From contig JAHEAA010000007.1 of NCBI GenBank assembly GCA_019721035.1, forward strand, positions 1 to 64,000: a DNA stretch of 64,000 nt, written 5' to 3'. The notes under the pieces were generated by a model. That model was given only the letters and a program-made list of their open reading frames with translations, ran no database searches and had not been told where the DNA came from. This stretch comes from Candidatus Sysuiplasma acidicola. GTDB taxonomy: Archaea; Thermoplasmatota; Thermoplasmata; Sysuiplasmatales; Sysuiplasmataceae. A program made the position numbers and the translations under genes. The first letter of the stretch is position 1. Every line of letters starts with the position of its first letter. This document shows positions 44,474 to 53,589 of this stretch, one piece after another.

Positions 44474-44562
44474 TGGGCTGAGGCGGAATTGAACCGCCGA
44501 CCTCCGCGTTTCATACCGGGAAGGTTGTAAGCGCGACGTCATAACCACTAGACCACCAGCCC
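44474..44562 (-). tRNA. tRNA-Val(TAC) with one intron
   Basis: Acceptor GGGCTGG pairs with TCAGCCC, discriminator A. The D-arm is GTC-TAGTGGTTAT-GAC, the anticodon stem TCGCG/CGCGG, and the loop CTTACA-A gives anticodon TAC. The T-arm is GGCGG-TTCAATT-CCGCC. The 16 bases at 44510-44525 must be spliced out at the canonical 37/38 site. The mature length is 73 bases without CCA. Confidence 0.9.
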
Positions 44563-44707
44563 TTGGCACGACACTAACAAAGCCCGGTTTAATCTTTTTT
44601 CTATTGAATATGGTGGTGCTGCATCCTGCATTTGGAATTCGTCCTCGTTCTCATGATGATGTTGACTGAAGAATGGCATGTCTCCGAAACATGCCGGCTG
44701 GTTTACA

Positions 44708-46768
44708 TCAGCCGGCTTTCTGCATTATCTTTTGAATCTGTTCGACAACATCGGGATTCGCAAGCGTCGAAATATCGCCTACCGGCAACCGGTTGGATAG
44801 AGAAGCCAGCACTCTCCTCATGATCTTGCCAGAACGTGTCTTGGGCATATCCGGAACAATAACCACCTCCCTCGGTCTGGCGATCTTGCCGATGACGCTT
44901 TCAATCGCATGTGAAACTTCCGCCTGTATGGCCTCGCCAGGCTTGAAACCGGGCTTCAGCGAAACAAATACAACCGGCACACGTCCCCTGAGTTCGTCAG
45001 CAACGGGCACGACCGCTGCCTCCGCCACCGCCGCGACGGTGAGGCATGCTGACTCCAGTTCTTTGGTTCCAAGACGATGACCTGCCACATTTATCACATC
45101 ATCAACCCTTCCGAGTATTCTGATGTATCCGTCCTCTCCCTGCAGCGCTCCGTCACCTGCATAATATGGCCAATCCCTCCAGTCTTTGCTGCTAGTGTTT
45201 CTGCAGTATTTCTGATAATACGTCTTCACATACCTGTCATGGTCGTTCCATATGGTGAGCATCTCGCCAGGCCAAGGATTTCTGATGCATATGTTTCCCG
45301 CTCTACCAGAGCCTTTGGGTATTTCATTTCCATCCTCGTCATAAATTACCGGATAAATGCCGGGCATCGGGGGTCCTGTGCTTCCAGGTTTCATTCTGTC
45401 AAGCGCCGGCTTAGTGCTGCAGAGAAATCCGCCATTCTCTGTCTGCCACCAGGTGTCAGTGATAGCCGCCTCCTCTTTCCCGACAGTGTGATAAAACCAC
45501 TTCCATACCTCAGGCTCGATGGGTTCGCCCACAGTAGTCATCGTTTTGAAATGGAAGTTGTATTTTGACGGCTCATCCGGGCCGGATTTTCTAAGCATCC
45601 TAATGGTCGTCGGTGAAGTGTGGAATATGTTCACAGAGAGTCTTTCAGCGATGCGCCACGGTCTGCCAGCATCAGGGTAAGTGGGAACACCTTCGTATAT
45701 CACCGATGTGGCAGCAAGCGCAAGTGGACCGTAGACGATGTACGAGTGGCCTGTGATCCAGCCGATATCGGCAAAGCACCAGTATACATCCTCCGGGTGA
45801 ATGTCCTGTATATATTTCGAAGTACCTGTCACATAGGCCAGATATCCGCCCGTGCTGTGCTGAATGCCTTTGGGCTTTCCGGTTGTACCGCTGGTATACA
45901 TCAGGAAAAGGGTGGCTTCCGCAGGCATGGAAACAGGCGCAACCCTTGCGCCTGAGAAGCTCTTCAGCAGGTCATTGATTATGTAATCTCTTCCCTCGAC
46001 AAGCGGCGTTTCAGACACCGATTTGCCTTCAAGGCGTTTCCAGATGAGGACCTTCTCCACTTTTTGTCCGCCCTCGACTGCTGAAGCGACAGCTCTGTCT
46101 GCATTTGTCTTGTGGTCCAGGAGCTTGCCGTTCCTGTAGTAGCCGTCAATCGTAATCAGCACGCTGCTTCCCGAATCCACGATGCGTGCGCCGCACGCTT
46201 CTCCGCTGAAACCGCCAAAAACTTCGGAATGTATGATGCCGAGTCTCGCGCATGCAAGCATTGTAATCGGCAGCTCCGGCGTCATCGGCAGATGAAGTGT
46301 TACTCTGTCACCTGCTTTCAGGCCTGCAAAGTCACGGAGCAGTGCAGCAAACTCGTTAACTTTTACAAACAATTCCTGATATGTAAGGGCGACAACGGGC
46401 TCGTTCTCCGGTTCCGGAACAAAGATAAATGCAGCCTTGTTCCTGTGATTTTCCAGGTGCCTGTCAACACAGTTAAAGCAGGCATTCAGCTTCCCGCCAA
46501 CAAACCACTTCCAGAAAGGAGGGTTGCTTGTATCGAGTGTTGTGTGCCAGTATCTGTCCCAGCTCAACATTTCGGCATATTCCCTGAAACATTCGGGAAA
46601 ATTCTTCTCGCTGAAACGTTCGTTGATGCCCGGATCGGACAGGTTAGCCTGACCGATGAATTTAGGCTGCGGATAGTAGTGTTGTTCTTCCTTCCAGTGT
46701 ACGGCTATTTCCGCCTCTGACAATTCTTCTCCGGCTTCTTTAGTTGCTCGTGCTTCTCCATTCGCCAT
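44708..46768 (-). CDS. acs: Acetyl-CoA synthetase (AMP-forming)
   Basis: This 686-residue ANL enzyme makes acetyl-CoA from acetate, ATP and CoA. Markers are FFGG-like WFVGGKLNACFNCVDRHL, YTSGTTGKPKGIQHSTGGYL, the tryptophan-rich TDTWWQTENGG that limits the acyl pocket to acetate/propionate, DGYIRILGRVDDVINVAGHR and the acetylatable lysine in PKTRSGKIMRR. Full length. A strong Shine-Dalgarno (aaggagg at 46775-46781 on the minus strand) lies 6 bases before the ATG, unlike the mostly leaderless genes around. It is monocistronic. Confidence 0.94.
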   Translation of the reverse strand: MANGEARATKEAGEELSEAEIAVHWKEEQHYYPQPKFIGQANLSDPGINERFSEKNFPECFREYAEMLSWDRYWHTTLDTSNPPFWKWFVGGKLNACFNCVDRHLENHRNKAAFIFVPEPENEPVVALTYQELFVKVNEFAALLRDFAGLKAGDRVTLHLPMTPELPITMLACARLGIIHSEVFGGFSGEACGARIVDSGSSVLITIDGYYRNGKLLDHKTNADRAVASAVEGGQKVEKVLIWKRLEGKSVSETPLVEGRDYIINDLLKSFSGARVAPVSMPAEATLFLMYTSGTTGKPKGIQHSTGGYLAYVTGTSKYIQDIHPEDVYWCFADIGWITGHSYIVYGPLALAATSVIYEGVPTYPDAGRPWRIAERLSVNIFHTSPTTIRMLRKSGPDEPSKYNFHFKTMTTVGEPIEPEVWKWFYHTVGKEEAAITDTWWQTENGGFLCSTKPALDRMKPGSTGPPMPGIYPVIYDEDGNEIPKGSGRAGNICIRNPWPGEMLTIWNDHDRYVKTYYQKYCRNTSSKDWRDWPYYAGDGALQGEDGYIRILGRVDDVINVAGHRLGTKELESACLTVAAVAEAAVVPVADELRGRVPVVFVSLKPGFKPGEAIQAEVSHAIESVIGKIARPREVVIVPDMPKTRSGKIMRRVLASLSNRLPVGDISTLANPDVVEQIQKIMQKAG

Positions 46769-46967
46769 ATTCGGCCTCCTTCATTATGCCGCCAAAGGAT
46801 TCTATCGTTGTACTCTTGAGGCGAATTGTTCATCTGACTATATTCTTTGCCGTCGTCTCCGGGCCGGTTCTGGTATCCTGGACATAAGCGCCATAAGAGC
46901 AAAAGCGGAAATAAGCAGTTTGCCGCGTAAGCGCACGGCGTGCGCAAATGCACAGCACACAGACGCG

Positions 46968-47242
46968 TCATCTTTCGATGAAACCGCTGCGTCTTAATGA
47001 TGCGAACACTTCCCTGCTCTTGACGATTATTTTTTCCGCACTCTCGCTCAATTCGTTTCATGGAGTTTCTTTGTTGCGATTCCAAGATCGACGGCTTTGG
47101 AGGCGACCGTGGCGTTGACTCGCGGATAAAGATACTGTTCCTCGATGCTGGCATGATGCAGTCTTCCTCGAGCCTTTATTCTGTAACTATTGGGAAGATA
47201 CTGTCTGTCCCGCAAGAATGCCTGGAGCGCATCCGAATTCAT
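46968..47242 (-). pseudogene. Hemerythrin-like (HHE) gene remnant, frameshifted
   Basis: The minus-strand frame from 47242 includes RLHHASIEEQYLYPRVNATV, close to the H-x-x-x-E-E-x-x-x-x-P motif of hemerythrin HHE domains, and stops at KKLHETN. A different frame continues with NELSESAEKIIVKSREV and ends GFIER at 46968. Joining the two needs one frameshift. The N-terminal half of the domain is poor. It looks like a decayed or mis-sequenced hemerythrin-family gene; confidence is low because only one motif supports it. Confidence 0.35.
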
Positions 47243-47496
47243 CGAACGCCAGGCACCTTCCCTACCGCACGCACTGCCATTTGTCAGGAGGATACATTTG
47301 GCAGTAGGGGCAGACTCAACCTATGACATTATGCTTGACAAGTGTTTGAAACTGAAAATGCTCAGGAACGTCTAACTGAAGGCACCGCAGGCAATGTGGT
47401 TGAATGCTTAACTGGAAGCCTTGTTCAAATGAAGCAACGTCATAAACTGCCTGTGGTCAGGGATGCATACACTCATCAGCGTACGGAGCATTATTA
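47243..47496. other. Intergenic region upstream of the VOC gene
   Basis: No gene is recognised. It contains TATA-like cataaactg near 47450-47458 and ttattaat at 47491-47498 that may drive the small ORF/VOC transcript. Confidence 0.3.
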
Positions 47497-47580
47497 ATGG
47501 ACGCATGTAATATGGTTGAACGACTTGGCGCTCCTGTACCGCTTGAAGACGAAGGTATAGGAAGCGGGGTGGAATCATGA
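47497..47580 (+). CDS. Short upstream ORF overlapping the VOC start
   Basis: A 27-codon frame (MDACNMVERLGAPVPLEDEG...) begins at 47497 and ends with TGA at 47578-47580, overlapping the VOC ATG as ATGA. It is acidic and has no recognised family. The overlap suggests that its translation delivers ribosomes to the VOC gene, either as a coupling leader or a small regulator. It may also be chance. Confidence 0.35.
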   Translation: MDACNMVERLGAPVPLEDEGIGSGVES

Positions 47581-47948
47581 AGATGCTGCACACGTCGATT
47601 AATGTGAAGGACATGGACAGAACAATAAACTTCTACACTGACAAGCTTGGCATGAAGCTTGAAAGCAGGAGGGAGATAAAACAGAATAACGCTGAGATTG
47701 CATTTCTCAGCATTGAGGGGAGCAATCACAACATCGAACTCACGTGGTGGAAGGACAAGACCGAGTATGTGGAAGGCGATCAGCTGGACCACATAGCATT
47801 CAGCATCGAAAACATGGATCAGTTCATTGCCAGAATGAAGGAGGAGGGTGTCGAGATTGCAAAGGAGCCATACGTGCTGGGGACGAGCAGGATTGCCTTC
47901 ATAAAAGATCCTAACGGCATCTGGATTGAAATTATAGAAAGGAAGTGA
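47577..47948 (+). CDS. VOC/glyoxalase-family protein
   Basis: A 123-residue VOC-fold protein with two beta-alpha-beta-beta-beta modules. Likely metal ligands are H5 (MLHTSINVKD), E in NIELTWW, H in LDHIAFSIEN and E in IWIEIIER, the pattern of lactoylglutathione lyase (glyoxalase I). In archaea without glutathione the thiol partner would differ, and other VOC activities are possible. It overlaps a short upstream ORF. Confidence 0.85.
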   Translation: MKMLHTSINVKDMDRTINFYTDKLGMKLESRREIKQNNAEIAFLSIEGSNHNIELTWWKDKTEYVEGDQLDHIAFSIENMDQFIARMKEEGVEIAKEPYVLGTSRIAFIKDPNGIWIEIIERK

Positions 47949-48034
47949 ATGTTTTTCATCTTATTTCGCGGTGGAGATGATTGCCTGCGTGCAATCCGAT
48001 GCACTCTTTATATGATCGTCGGGGTTTCAGCTAT

Positions 48035-48109
48035 GGGCCCGTGGGGTAGCCAGGATCATCCTGCTGGTCTTCGGAACCAGCGACCCGGGTTCGAATCCCG
48101 GCGGGCCCG
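48035..48109 (+). tRNA. tRNA-Arg(TCG)
   Basis: Acceptor GGGCCCG pairs with CGGGCCC, discriminator G. The D-arm is GGG-GTAGCCAGGATCAT-CCT, the anticodon stem CTGGT/ACCAG with loop CTTCGGA (anticodon TCG), and the T-arm CCGGG-TTCGAAT-CCCGG. No intron and no encoded CCA. A TATA-like ctttatat lies about 25 bases upstream. Confidence 0.93.
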
Positions 48110-48247
48110 TAACAATGTACATTTGTACTCAATGCTTAACGGCGACAGGTGGAAAGATGGAATGCGAAACACTGTCCATGAGTTCGGTGGGATAACATGT
48201 ACCTAAATAGCCGCGAAATATTTTACCATTGAGGTTTCCTCCCCACC

Positions 48248-49252
48248 ATGCCGCAGGCTTTCAATTCAAGGCACGACAGCCGGTATATGAAACTCATGAA
48301 CTGGTTGCTCGAGGAAGACCAGCCGTCCGTTCGCTACCACACTCTGGTAGACCTGCTGGAGCGCAGAGAAGACGATCCTGAAGTGAGAGACGCTTATTCC
48401 AGAATTCCGAGAATCGGATGGGCCCGGGACATACTGAAACTCCAGAAACCGAAAGGGTTCTGGGAATCCCACGGGCCGACGAATGCACTCGAATGGCTGA
48501 ATTTTCTCCGTGTTCCGGAGTACGTCGCCACCACGTGGAGGGCCATCGTTCTCTCGGACCTGGGCCTCACTTCCAGAGACCCTCGAATCAGAAAGATCGC
48601 CGATTGTTTCTTCGAGTACAAGCTCAAGCCGGGAACCATGATCAACATCTTCAATGAGGAGGTGTGCTACGTCGGTAATACCGCCCGCATGATGACCCGT
48701 TTCGGCTACGGGGACGACTACCGTGTGAAGAAGCTCTATGATTGGCTCATCGAAGACCAGAGGGACGACGGAGGATGGAACTGTTCACAGGGCACGCCTG
48801 GGACGCTGGACAGCTGGGAGGCTCTGGCCGCCTTTGCGGCTATGCCGAAGTCAAAACGATCGGGCAGGATTGAGCGTTCCATAACGAGAGGAGCTGAGTT
48901 CTATCTGGAAAGAAGACTCTTTCAGGAAGGCAGAAAGTATGCCCCCTGGCTCAGATTCCATTATCCGAATCACATCTACTATGACATTCTGGTTGGCCTC
49001 GACATGATTACCAAGCTTGGATTCGCAGACGACCAGCGCCTCGGTCCTGCTCTCAAGATACTCAAGGACAAGCGCCGCGCTGATGGAACATGGGCATTAG
49101 ACAGAGCGCATCCGGATCTGGGACCGGGCACGAAAATTAACCTGAGTGTGAAAAAAGTCAAGCCACTTGAGCAGGAGGTGCCCGGCAAGCCGAGCAAGTG
49201 GATTACTCTCATCGCTCTTCGAATATTGAAGCGCGTTGATGATGCGAGCTAG
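48248..49252 (+). CDS. Alpha/alpha-toroid (prenyltransferase/squalene cyclase-like) protein
   Basis: A 334-residue, helix-rich protein with terpene-cyclase-type repeats. QRDDGGWNCSQGTPGTLDSWEAL resembles a QW motif, with a weaker copy DKRRADGTWALDRAHP near the C-terminus. It lacks a clear DxDD protonation motif of squalene-hopene cyclases, so cyclase activity is doubtful; such proteins may act on other substrates. A TATA-like aaatatttta is at about 48217-48226 and supports the ATG at 48248. Confidence 0.65.
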   Translation: MPQAFNSRHDSRYMKLMNWLLEEDQPSVRYHTLVDLLERREDDPEVRDAYSRIPRIGWARDILKLQKPKGFWESHGPTNALEWLNFLRVPEYVATTWRAIVLSDLGLTSRDPRIRKIADCFFEYKLKPGTMINIFNEEVCYVGNTARMMTRFGYGDDYRVKKLYDWLIEDQRDDGGWNCSQGTPGTLDSWEALAAFAAMPKSKRSGRIERSITRGAEFYLERRLFQEGRKYAPWLRFHYPNHIYYDILVGLDMITKLGFADDQRLGPALKILKDKRRADGTWALDRAHPDLGPGTKINLSVKKVKPLEQEVPGKPSKWITLIALRILKRVDDAS

Positions 49253-49700
49253 CGCAGGAGCAGCAATAGCATGTTGCGTAATCCCGCTAAAGTACCTGCA
49301 ACAGTTTCTATCGCTACAGCCAATACCGGATATCCAATGATGCAGGTTGTGCTTCGAGTCTACCGGGGAATGCACGCATACCGACTGCCGTGTACATTGC
49401 GCTCGTGAATCCTGACGCTGTTTCCCGGTCCGGTTGCAATGACTTAACGTGAGCGGTTCTGACCTGGTTTTTCATGACAGTGATTTCAGGAGGCGCAATA
49501 AAGATGCTCACTCTGCATGAGTCAGGTCAGTTATGTCATGTCATGCCCTTTAATAGAGGAAATTCCGAAATAGATATTTGACTTCATTATGCTGGATTCC
49601 GTGCATCCGCCCTTTAAAAACATTGGTCTTTTCGATACTCCCTGATCACCCAGCGAAAATCAGGATTCAGCACTCCGCCTTGGTTATCGGGTCGGTAGGG
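49253..49700. other. Intergenic region before mre11
   Basis: No gene is recognised. It includes a TATA-like ccctttaaaaac at about 49610-49621 without a clear frame after it, and gtttttaacc at about 49704-49713 that may serve mre11. A 53-66-codon minus-strand frame at 49314-49511 has no family match. Confidence 0.3.
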
Positions 49701-49768
49701 CAAGATGTTTTTAACCTGTGATTGTAGTTCAACGATGTAAACGAACAGCATCAGTTGGCGGTTATTCA

Positions 49769-50902
49769 ATGTCGGTTAAATTCATTCACACCTCGGACTG
49801 GCATATGGGGTTGAAGACTGCCCATATTGGAGAAAAATCAAGGGATCTTAGGCATAAGAGATATCAGGCAGCGTCATTGATAGTCGACCTGGCAAAAGAG
49901 GAAAGGGTTGACTTTGTCCTAATTGCCGGTGATATGTTCGACAGTCACAACGTTGACGATCGTATAGTAAGGTCAACGGTTGAAGTGTTGAATAAGTTTG
50001 CGCCAATAGACGTTTTTGTGCTTCCCGGCAATCATGATCCGCTTCTCACTGGAGGCATCTGGGACAGGCTTTCGTGGAAAGAGGCCGGGAGCCACGTCAG
50101 GCTGATTACAGAGCCAAAGGAAATTCGTGTTGCGAACAGTGCGGTGCTCTTTCCATGTCCCGTCGCACAGAAATTGAGCAGAACGGATCCGACTGGCTGG
50201 ATACCGGAGAGAACCGCCGATGACGGGTGCATCAGGATAGGTGTCGCCCATGGCACACTGGATGTAATCCCCCATCCGGGCAATTTTCCGATACCATCCG
50301 ACCGACAGGATCGCTCGGGACTGGACTACCTTGCCCTTGGAGACTGGCATGGTTTCAGCAGACACGGGAGAACTGTCTATTCCGGAACACCCGAACAGAC
50401 AAGATTTGACGAGATTGATCCAGGCAATGTTGTCCTCGTGCAAATTGACAGTTCTCAGAGCGAGCCTGTTCTGACAAAGAAGCGTGTTGGACGGCTCCGA
50501 TGGCGTGAATTTACGACGCCGATTAATGATGAAACAGATATTATGGCGCTCCATTCATCGATATACGGCAATGGTGCTGTCTCTGAGCAATTGTTGCGAA
50601 TCAGGACCGCTCTTGCTCCCGGCATATCTCAAAACGCCGTTAATTCGGTCAAATTGCTCCGGGAAGAACTGGCCGAAAACGCATTTCACCTTGACTGGCC
50701 GGGAGAAACCGTTGAACCTCCGATAAACATTTCATCCGAATTGCCCGAAGGCATTATGTCGGAAATCGATGCCGTTCTTCAGTCCCTCATTGACGGAAAC
50801 AAGCAGGAAATGCCGGAAGGGCCTCTGGTGCATACAGAAAGCTCTGTGCTTTCAGAAGCCAAAGCCATCCTCAGACGGTTGTACATGGAGGGAAAACACT
50901 GA
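49769..50902 (+). CDS. mre11: Mre11-type DNA repair nuclease
   Basis: A 377-residue metallophosphoesterase. Phosphoesterase motifs are HTSDWHMG (D10, H12), IAGDMFDSHNVD, VLPGNHDPLL, GVAHGTLD and LALGDWHGFSRHGRTVYSG. It processes DNA ends with its Rad50-like ATPase partner, encoded directly after. The ATG at 49769 (MSVKFIHTSDWHMG) is the family start; the frame from 49718 adds unrelated residues. The stop codon overlaps the partner's start as CTGA, which suggests tight coupling. Confidence 0.92.
   Translation: MSVKFIHTSDWHMGLKTAHIGEKSRDLRHKRYQAASLIVDLAKEERVDFVLIAGDMFDSHNVDDRIVRSTVEVLNKFAPIDVFVLPGNHDPLLTGGIWDRLSWKEAGSHVRLITEPKEIRVANSAVLFPCPVAQKLSRTDPTGWIPERTADDGCIRIGVAHGTLDVIPHPGNFPIPSDRQDRSGLDYLALGDWHGFSRHGRTVYSGTPEQTRFDEIDPGNVVLVQIDSSQSEPVLTKKRVGRLRWREFTTPINDETDIMALHSSIYGNGAVSEQLLRIRTALAPGISQNAVNSVKLLREELAENAFHLDWPGETVEPPINISSELPEGIMSEIDAVLQSLIDGNKQEMPEGPLVHTESSVLSEAKAILRRLYMEGKH
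50887..50892 (+). promoter_or_regulatory. Shine-Dalgarno for the CTG-started Rad50-like gene
   Basis: GGAGGG lies 6 bases before the CTG at 50899, inside the last codons of mre11. It supports initiation at this non-standard codon. Confidence 0.6.
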
Positions 50903-53589
50903 TTCTAGAAGAATTAACAGTCTGCAACTGGCGCGGATACAGGGAAGCGCACACATTCAGGTTCGACAACGGAATAAATCTGCTGGTGGGCAGAAACGAA
51001 GCAGGGAAATCCACTCTTTTCGAAGTGCTCACCAGATTGTTGTTCGACAGGCACACCTCCAGGACGGAGGAAATCAAGTCTATGCAGCCGGTCGGAAGCT
51101 CTCTCGGCCCTGAAGCATGGATGGTTTTCAGCGCTCTAAACACCAGGTACAGGATACACAAGCGTTTTCTGCAGGATCCGTTGAGCGAACTGTGTATTGA
51201 CAGAAACGGCCACTGGGAACTCAGCGATACCGGCGATCAGGCAGATTCAAATGTCAGAAGCGTCCTTGGCGGTGAAGCATCACTCAGGACCTCAGCAAGG
51301 GCGGAAAACCGTGGCATAGCTCAGGCACTGTGGTATCTGCAATCGGACGGCGCCATTCCTCAGGGCACTTGGAATGAGAGTGTGAGACAGGGCATTCAGG
51401 GTCTGGTGCGTATTGCCATCAGATCCGACGCTGAAGAGAATTTTATAAAAAATCTGGAAACCGAATACAGGAAGTACTGGACGCCGACCGGACTGGAGTA
51501 CCAGAAGAGCGAACTGAACGAAATCAGAGCAGCAGTTGCGCGATTGACGGAAGAACTTACTGCGCTTCAGCGCATTGAAAGAAAAATTGCGGCTCACCGT
51601 CAGGATATGGAAGAATTGCAGCTGCGCAAAAACGAAAAGAGCAGGGAGCGTGAAGTCTCAGATGCTCAGCTGAAATCACTTTCCGTGAAAGTTGAAGCCG
51701 CCGAAGCCATTGAAGAGTCGAAAAGCAGGCTGGAAAGGGATATCGACGACTCCAGACAGAATCTGGACGAACTGCGAAGAAATATGTCGCTTGTTTCGAA
51801 CTGCCAGAAGAACATATATGAGTCCACCAATGAAATAAATTCAATCGAAAAATCACTTTCTGTGCTGCGGAGCGAGATGGAGACAGCACACGAATCGTCT
51901 GAACGTAATGAGTTTCTCGTTCAGAACGAGCTTCTGCCCTCGCTGAAAAAAGTCGAGCAGGAACTCAATGCACTGCAAGCCGCAAAGAATCTCAGAGCAC
52001 TCGAAAAGCAGAAGGAGCAGCTTGAGAATCACATCAATAAGGTGCGCGTGAAGACAGCGGAACTCGAGCATCTGGAAAATGAGCAATCAAATCTCGTGTT
52101 CCCTTCTGGCCAGGAAGTATCGAAACTCAATAAGCTCCACGAGGAGATCCTTTCCGTCGACTCCAAGATTCAGGCAAGCGCAATACGTGTCATCTTCAGG
52201 TGGCAGTCCAGAGAGAAGAATATCGCAACAGTTCCTCCTGCGAAAAATCTGAAGAGCAACGAATTTCTGGTCACGGAACCAACAGAATTCAGGGTGCAGG
52301 GGCTTGGCACTATTGTAATACGGAGCGACGCACAGGAACTCAGAGAACTCAGCAGGCAGTCAGAAGATCTTCAGAATAAGCTGAACGAACTTCTGCTGAA
52401 ATTCGGCGCGAGCAGCCGTGAGGAACTCCTGTCTCTGCATGAGAAAGGAAGAGAAATGGAAAAGAGCATTGAAAATGCGCAAAGCAGTCTTGAAGAATTA
52501 AGGAGCTCATATCCCGACGCAGATGTGGAACTCGCAAGAGTAATCAGGGGTATCGATGAGGAAAGACTCACCGCATCGCATTATCCGCTTCAGCCCGAGG
52601 AAAGAAAAGGTACGCTGATAAGGGAGATGATACGGCAGAAGCAAAGGGAGAAGGACACACTGATTTCCGAAATCGCCGTTAAGCAGGCTGCCGAGAAGAA
52701 GGAGAGAAGACGATTCGAGGAAAGTCAGAGCAAGCTGATATCACTCACAAGCAGGCTGTCGGAACTCACGGCAGAGAGACAGAAAAATGAGAGCGAAATT
52801 GAAGCAATTTTGAAGATTTACGGCACTGCCGATAATCTCTCCAGGCTGGTCTCGGAAGCAGAGCTGAGGTTCTCCGAAAAGAGCAGGGAGCTTGGGAATC
52901 TGCTTGCAGGCTACGAGGAAAATGTGATCAGGCCCAGAAAGATGTATGGTGAGCTCGAATCACGTGTAGAAAAACTGCGAGAGCAGATAAACCGGATCGA
53001 AAACGAGATCAATGTTAAGTCTGCATTGATCGACGAGGCCGTGAACGACAATAGTTACGAGCGCACTGAGGCGGTTGAAACCAAACTGGAAGAGGCAAAA
53101 AGCAGGCAGCAGGTGCTGCAGAGACGCGCCGAGGCAGTCCGATTGCTCAAGAACCTTGCAGATGGTTATGAGCGGCGCAGAACGCAGGCGCTTTCAGCCC
53201 CAATAGGGAGGATTGTGAATCCGTGGATATCGTTTCTCACGGACGGCGGTTACAGCTCGCTCGGACTCGACGATGCACTCAAGCCTTCATCCGTTTCACT
53301 GTCAGCGTACAATTCAGAATTGCCTGTCAACAGTCTCAGTTACGGTATGCAGGAACAGGTGATCGTGCTGCTACGTCTTGCTATAGGTGTGGTTGTAAGC
53401 GGCGAGAACAGAAATCTGGTGGTAATTGACGACAGACTTGTCAATGCCGACACTGTCAGGATGAAGCGCCTTTCGGAAATTCTCGAGAACGCCGCCAAAC
53501 ACTGCCAGATTGTTATTGCAACATGCAACGATACGCCGTATGCTTCTCTCGATGCGAAAATTATCCGCGTGCCGGCAGGCGGCCAGTAA
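50899..53589 (+). CDS. rad50: Rad50/SMC-like ATPase without zinc hook, CTG start
   Basis: An 896-residue ABC-type ATPase paired with Mre11. Walker A is GRNEAGKS (31-38), the signature motif is LSYGMQEQ (from 813) and Walker B ends LVVIDDRLVNAD (D844/D845). Two long coiled coils flank residues 425-478, where a beta-rich insert (IRVIFRWQ ... FRVQGLGTIVIRSD) replaces the CxxC zinc hook of canonical Rad50. This layout is closer to YhaN-type bacterial ATPases. No ATG, GTG or TTG gives the conserved first strand ILEELTVCNWRGYREAHTF; the CTG at 50899 does, with GGAGGG upstream and a 4-base overlap with mre11. GTG at 50986 would delete that strand. Confidence 0.85.
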   Translation: MILEELTVCNWRGYREAHTFRFDNGINLLVGRNEAGKSTLFEVLTRLLFDRHTSRTEEIKSMQPVGSSLGPEAWMVFSALNTRYRIHKRFLQDPLSELCIDRNGHWELSDTGDQADSNVRSVLGGEASLRTSARAENRGIAQALWYLQSDGAIPQGTWNESVRQGIQGLVRIAIRSDAEENFIKNLETEYRKYWTPTGLEYQKSELNEIRAAVARLTEELTALQRIERKIAAHRQDMEELQLRKNEKSREREVSDAQLKSLSVKVEAAEAIEESKSRLERDIDDSRQNLDELRRNMSLVSNCQKNIYESTNEINSIEKSLSVLRSEMETAHESSERNEFLVQNELLPSLKKVEQELNALQAAKNLRALEKQKEQLENHINKVRVKTAELEHLENEQSNLVFPSGQEVSKLNKLHEEILSVDSKIQASAIRVIFRWQSREKNIATVPPAKNLKSNEFLVTEPTEFRVQGLGTIVIRSDAQELRELSRQSEDLQNKLNELLLKFGASSREELLSLHEKGREMEKSIENAQSSLEELRSSYPDADVELARVIRGIDEERLTASHYPLQPEERKGTLIREMIRQKQREKDTLISEIAVKQAAEKKERRRFEESQSKLISLTSRLSELTAERQKNESEIEAILKIYGTADNLSRLVSEAELRFSEKSRELGNLLAGYEENVIRPRKMYGELESRVEKLREQINRIENEINVKSALIDEAVNDNSYERTEAVETKLEEAKSRQQVLQRRAEAVRLLKNLADGYERRRTQALSAPIGRIVNPWISFLTDGGYSSLGLDDALKPSSVSLSAYNSELPVNSLSYGMQEQVIVLLRLAIGVVVSGENRNLVVIDDRLVNADTVRMKRLSEILENAAKHCQIVIATCNDTPYASLDAKIIRVPAGGQ

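Noticed and set aside
46436-46720. Plus-strand frames antisense to acs
   Set aside because: They are shadows of the acetyl-CoA synthetase gene, which is complete and motif-rich.
50986-50988. GTG as start of the Rad50-like gene
   Set aside because: It would remove the conserved first strand just before Walker A; the CTG at 50899 with a Shine-Dalgarno explains the protein better.
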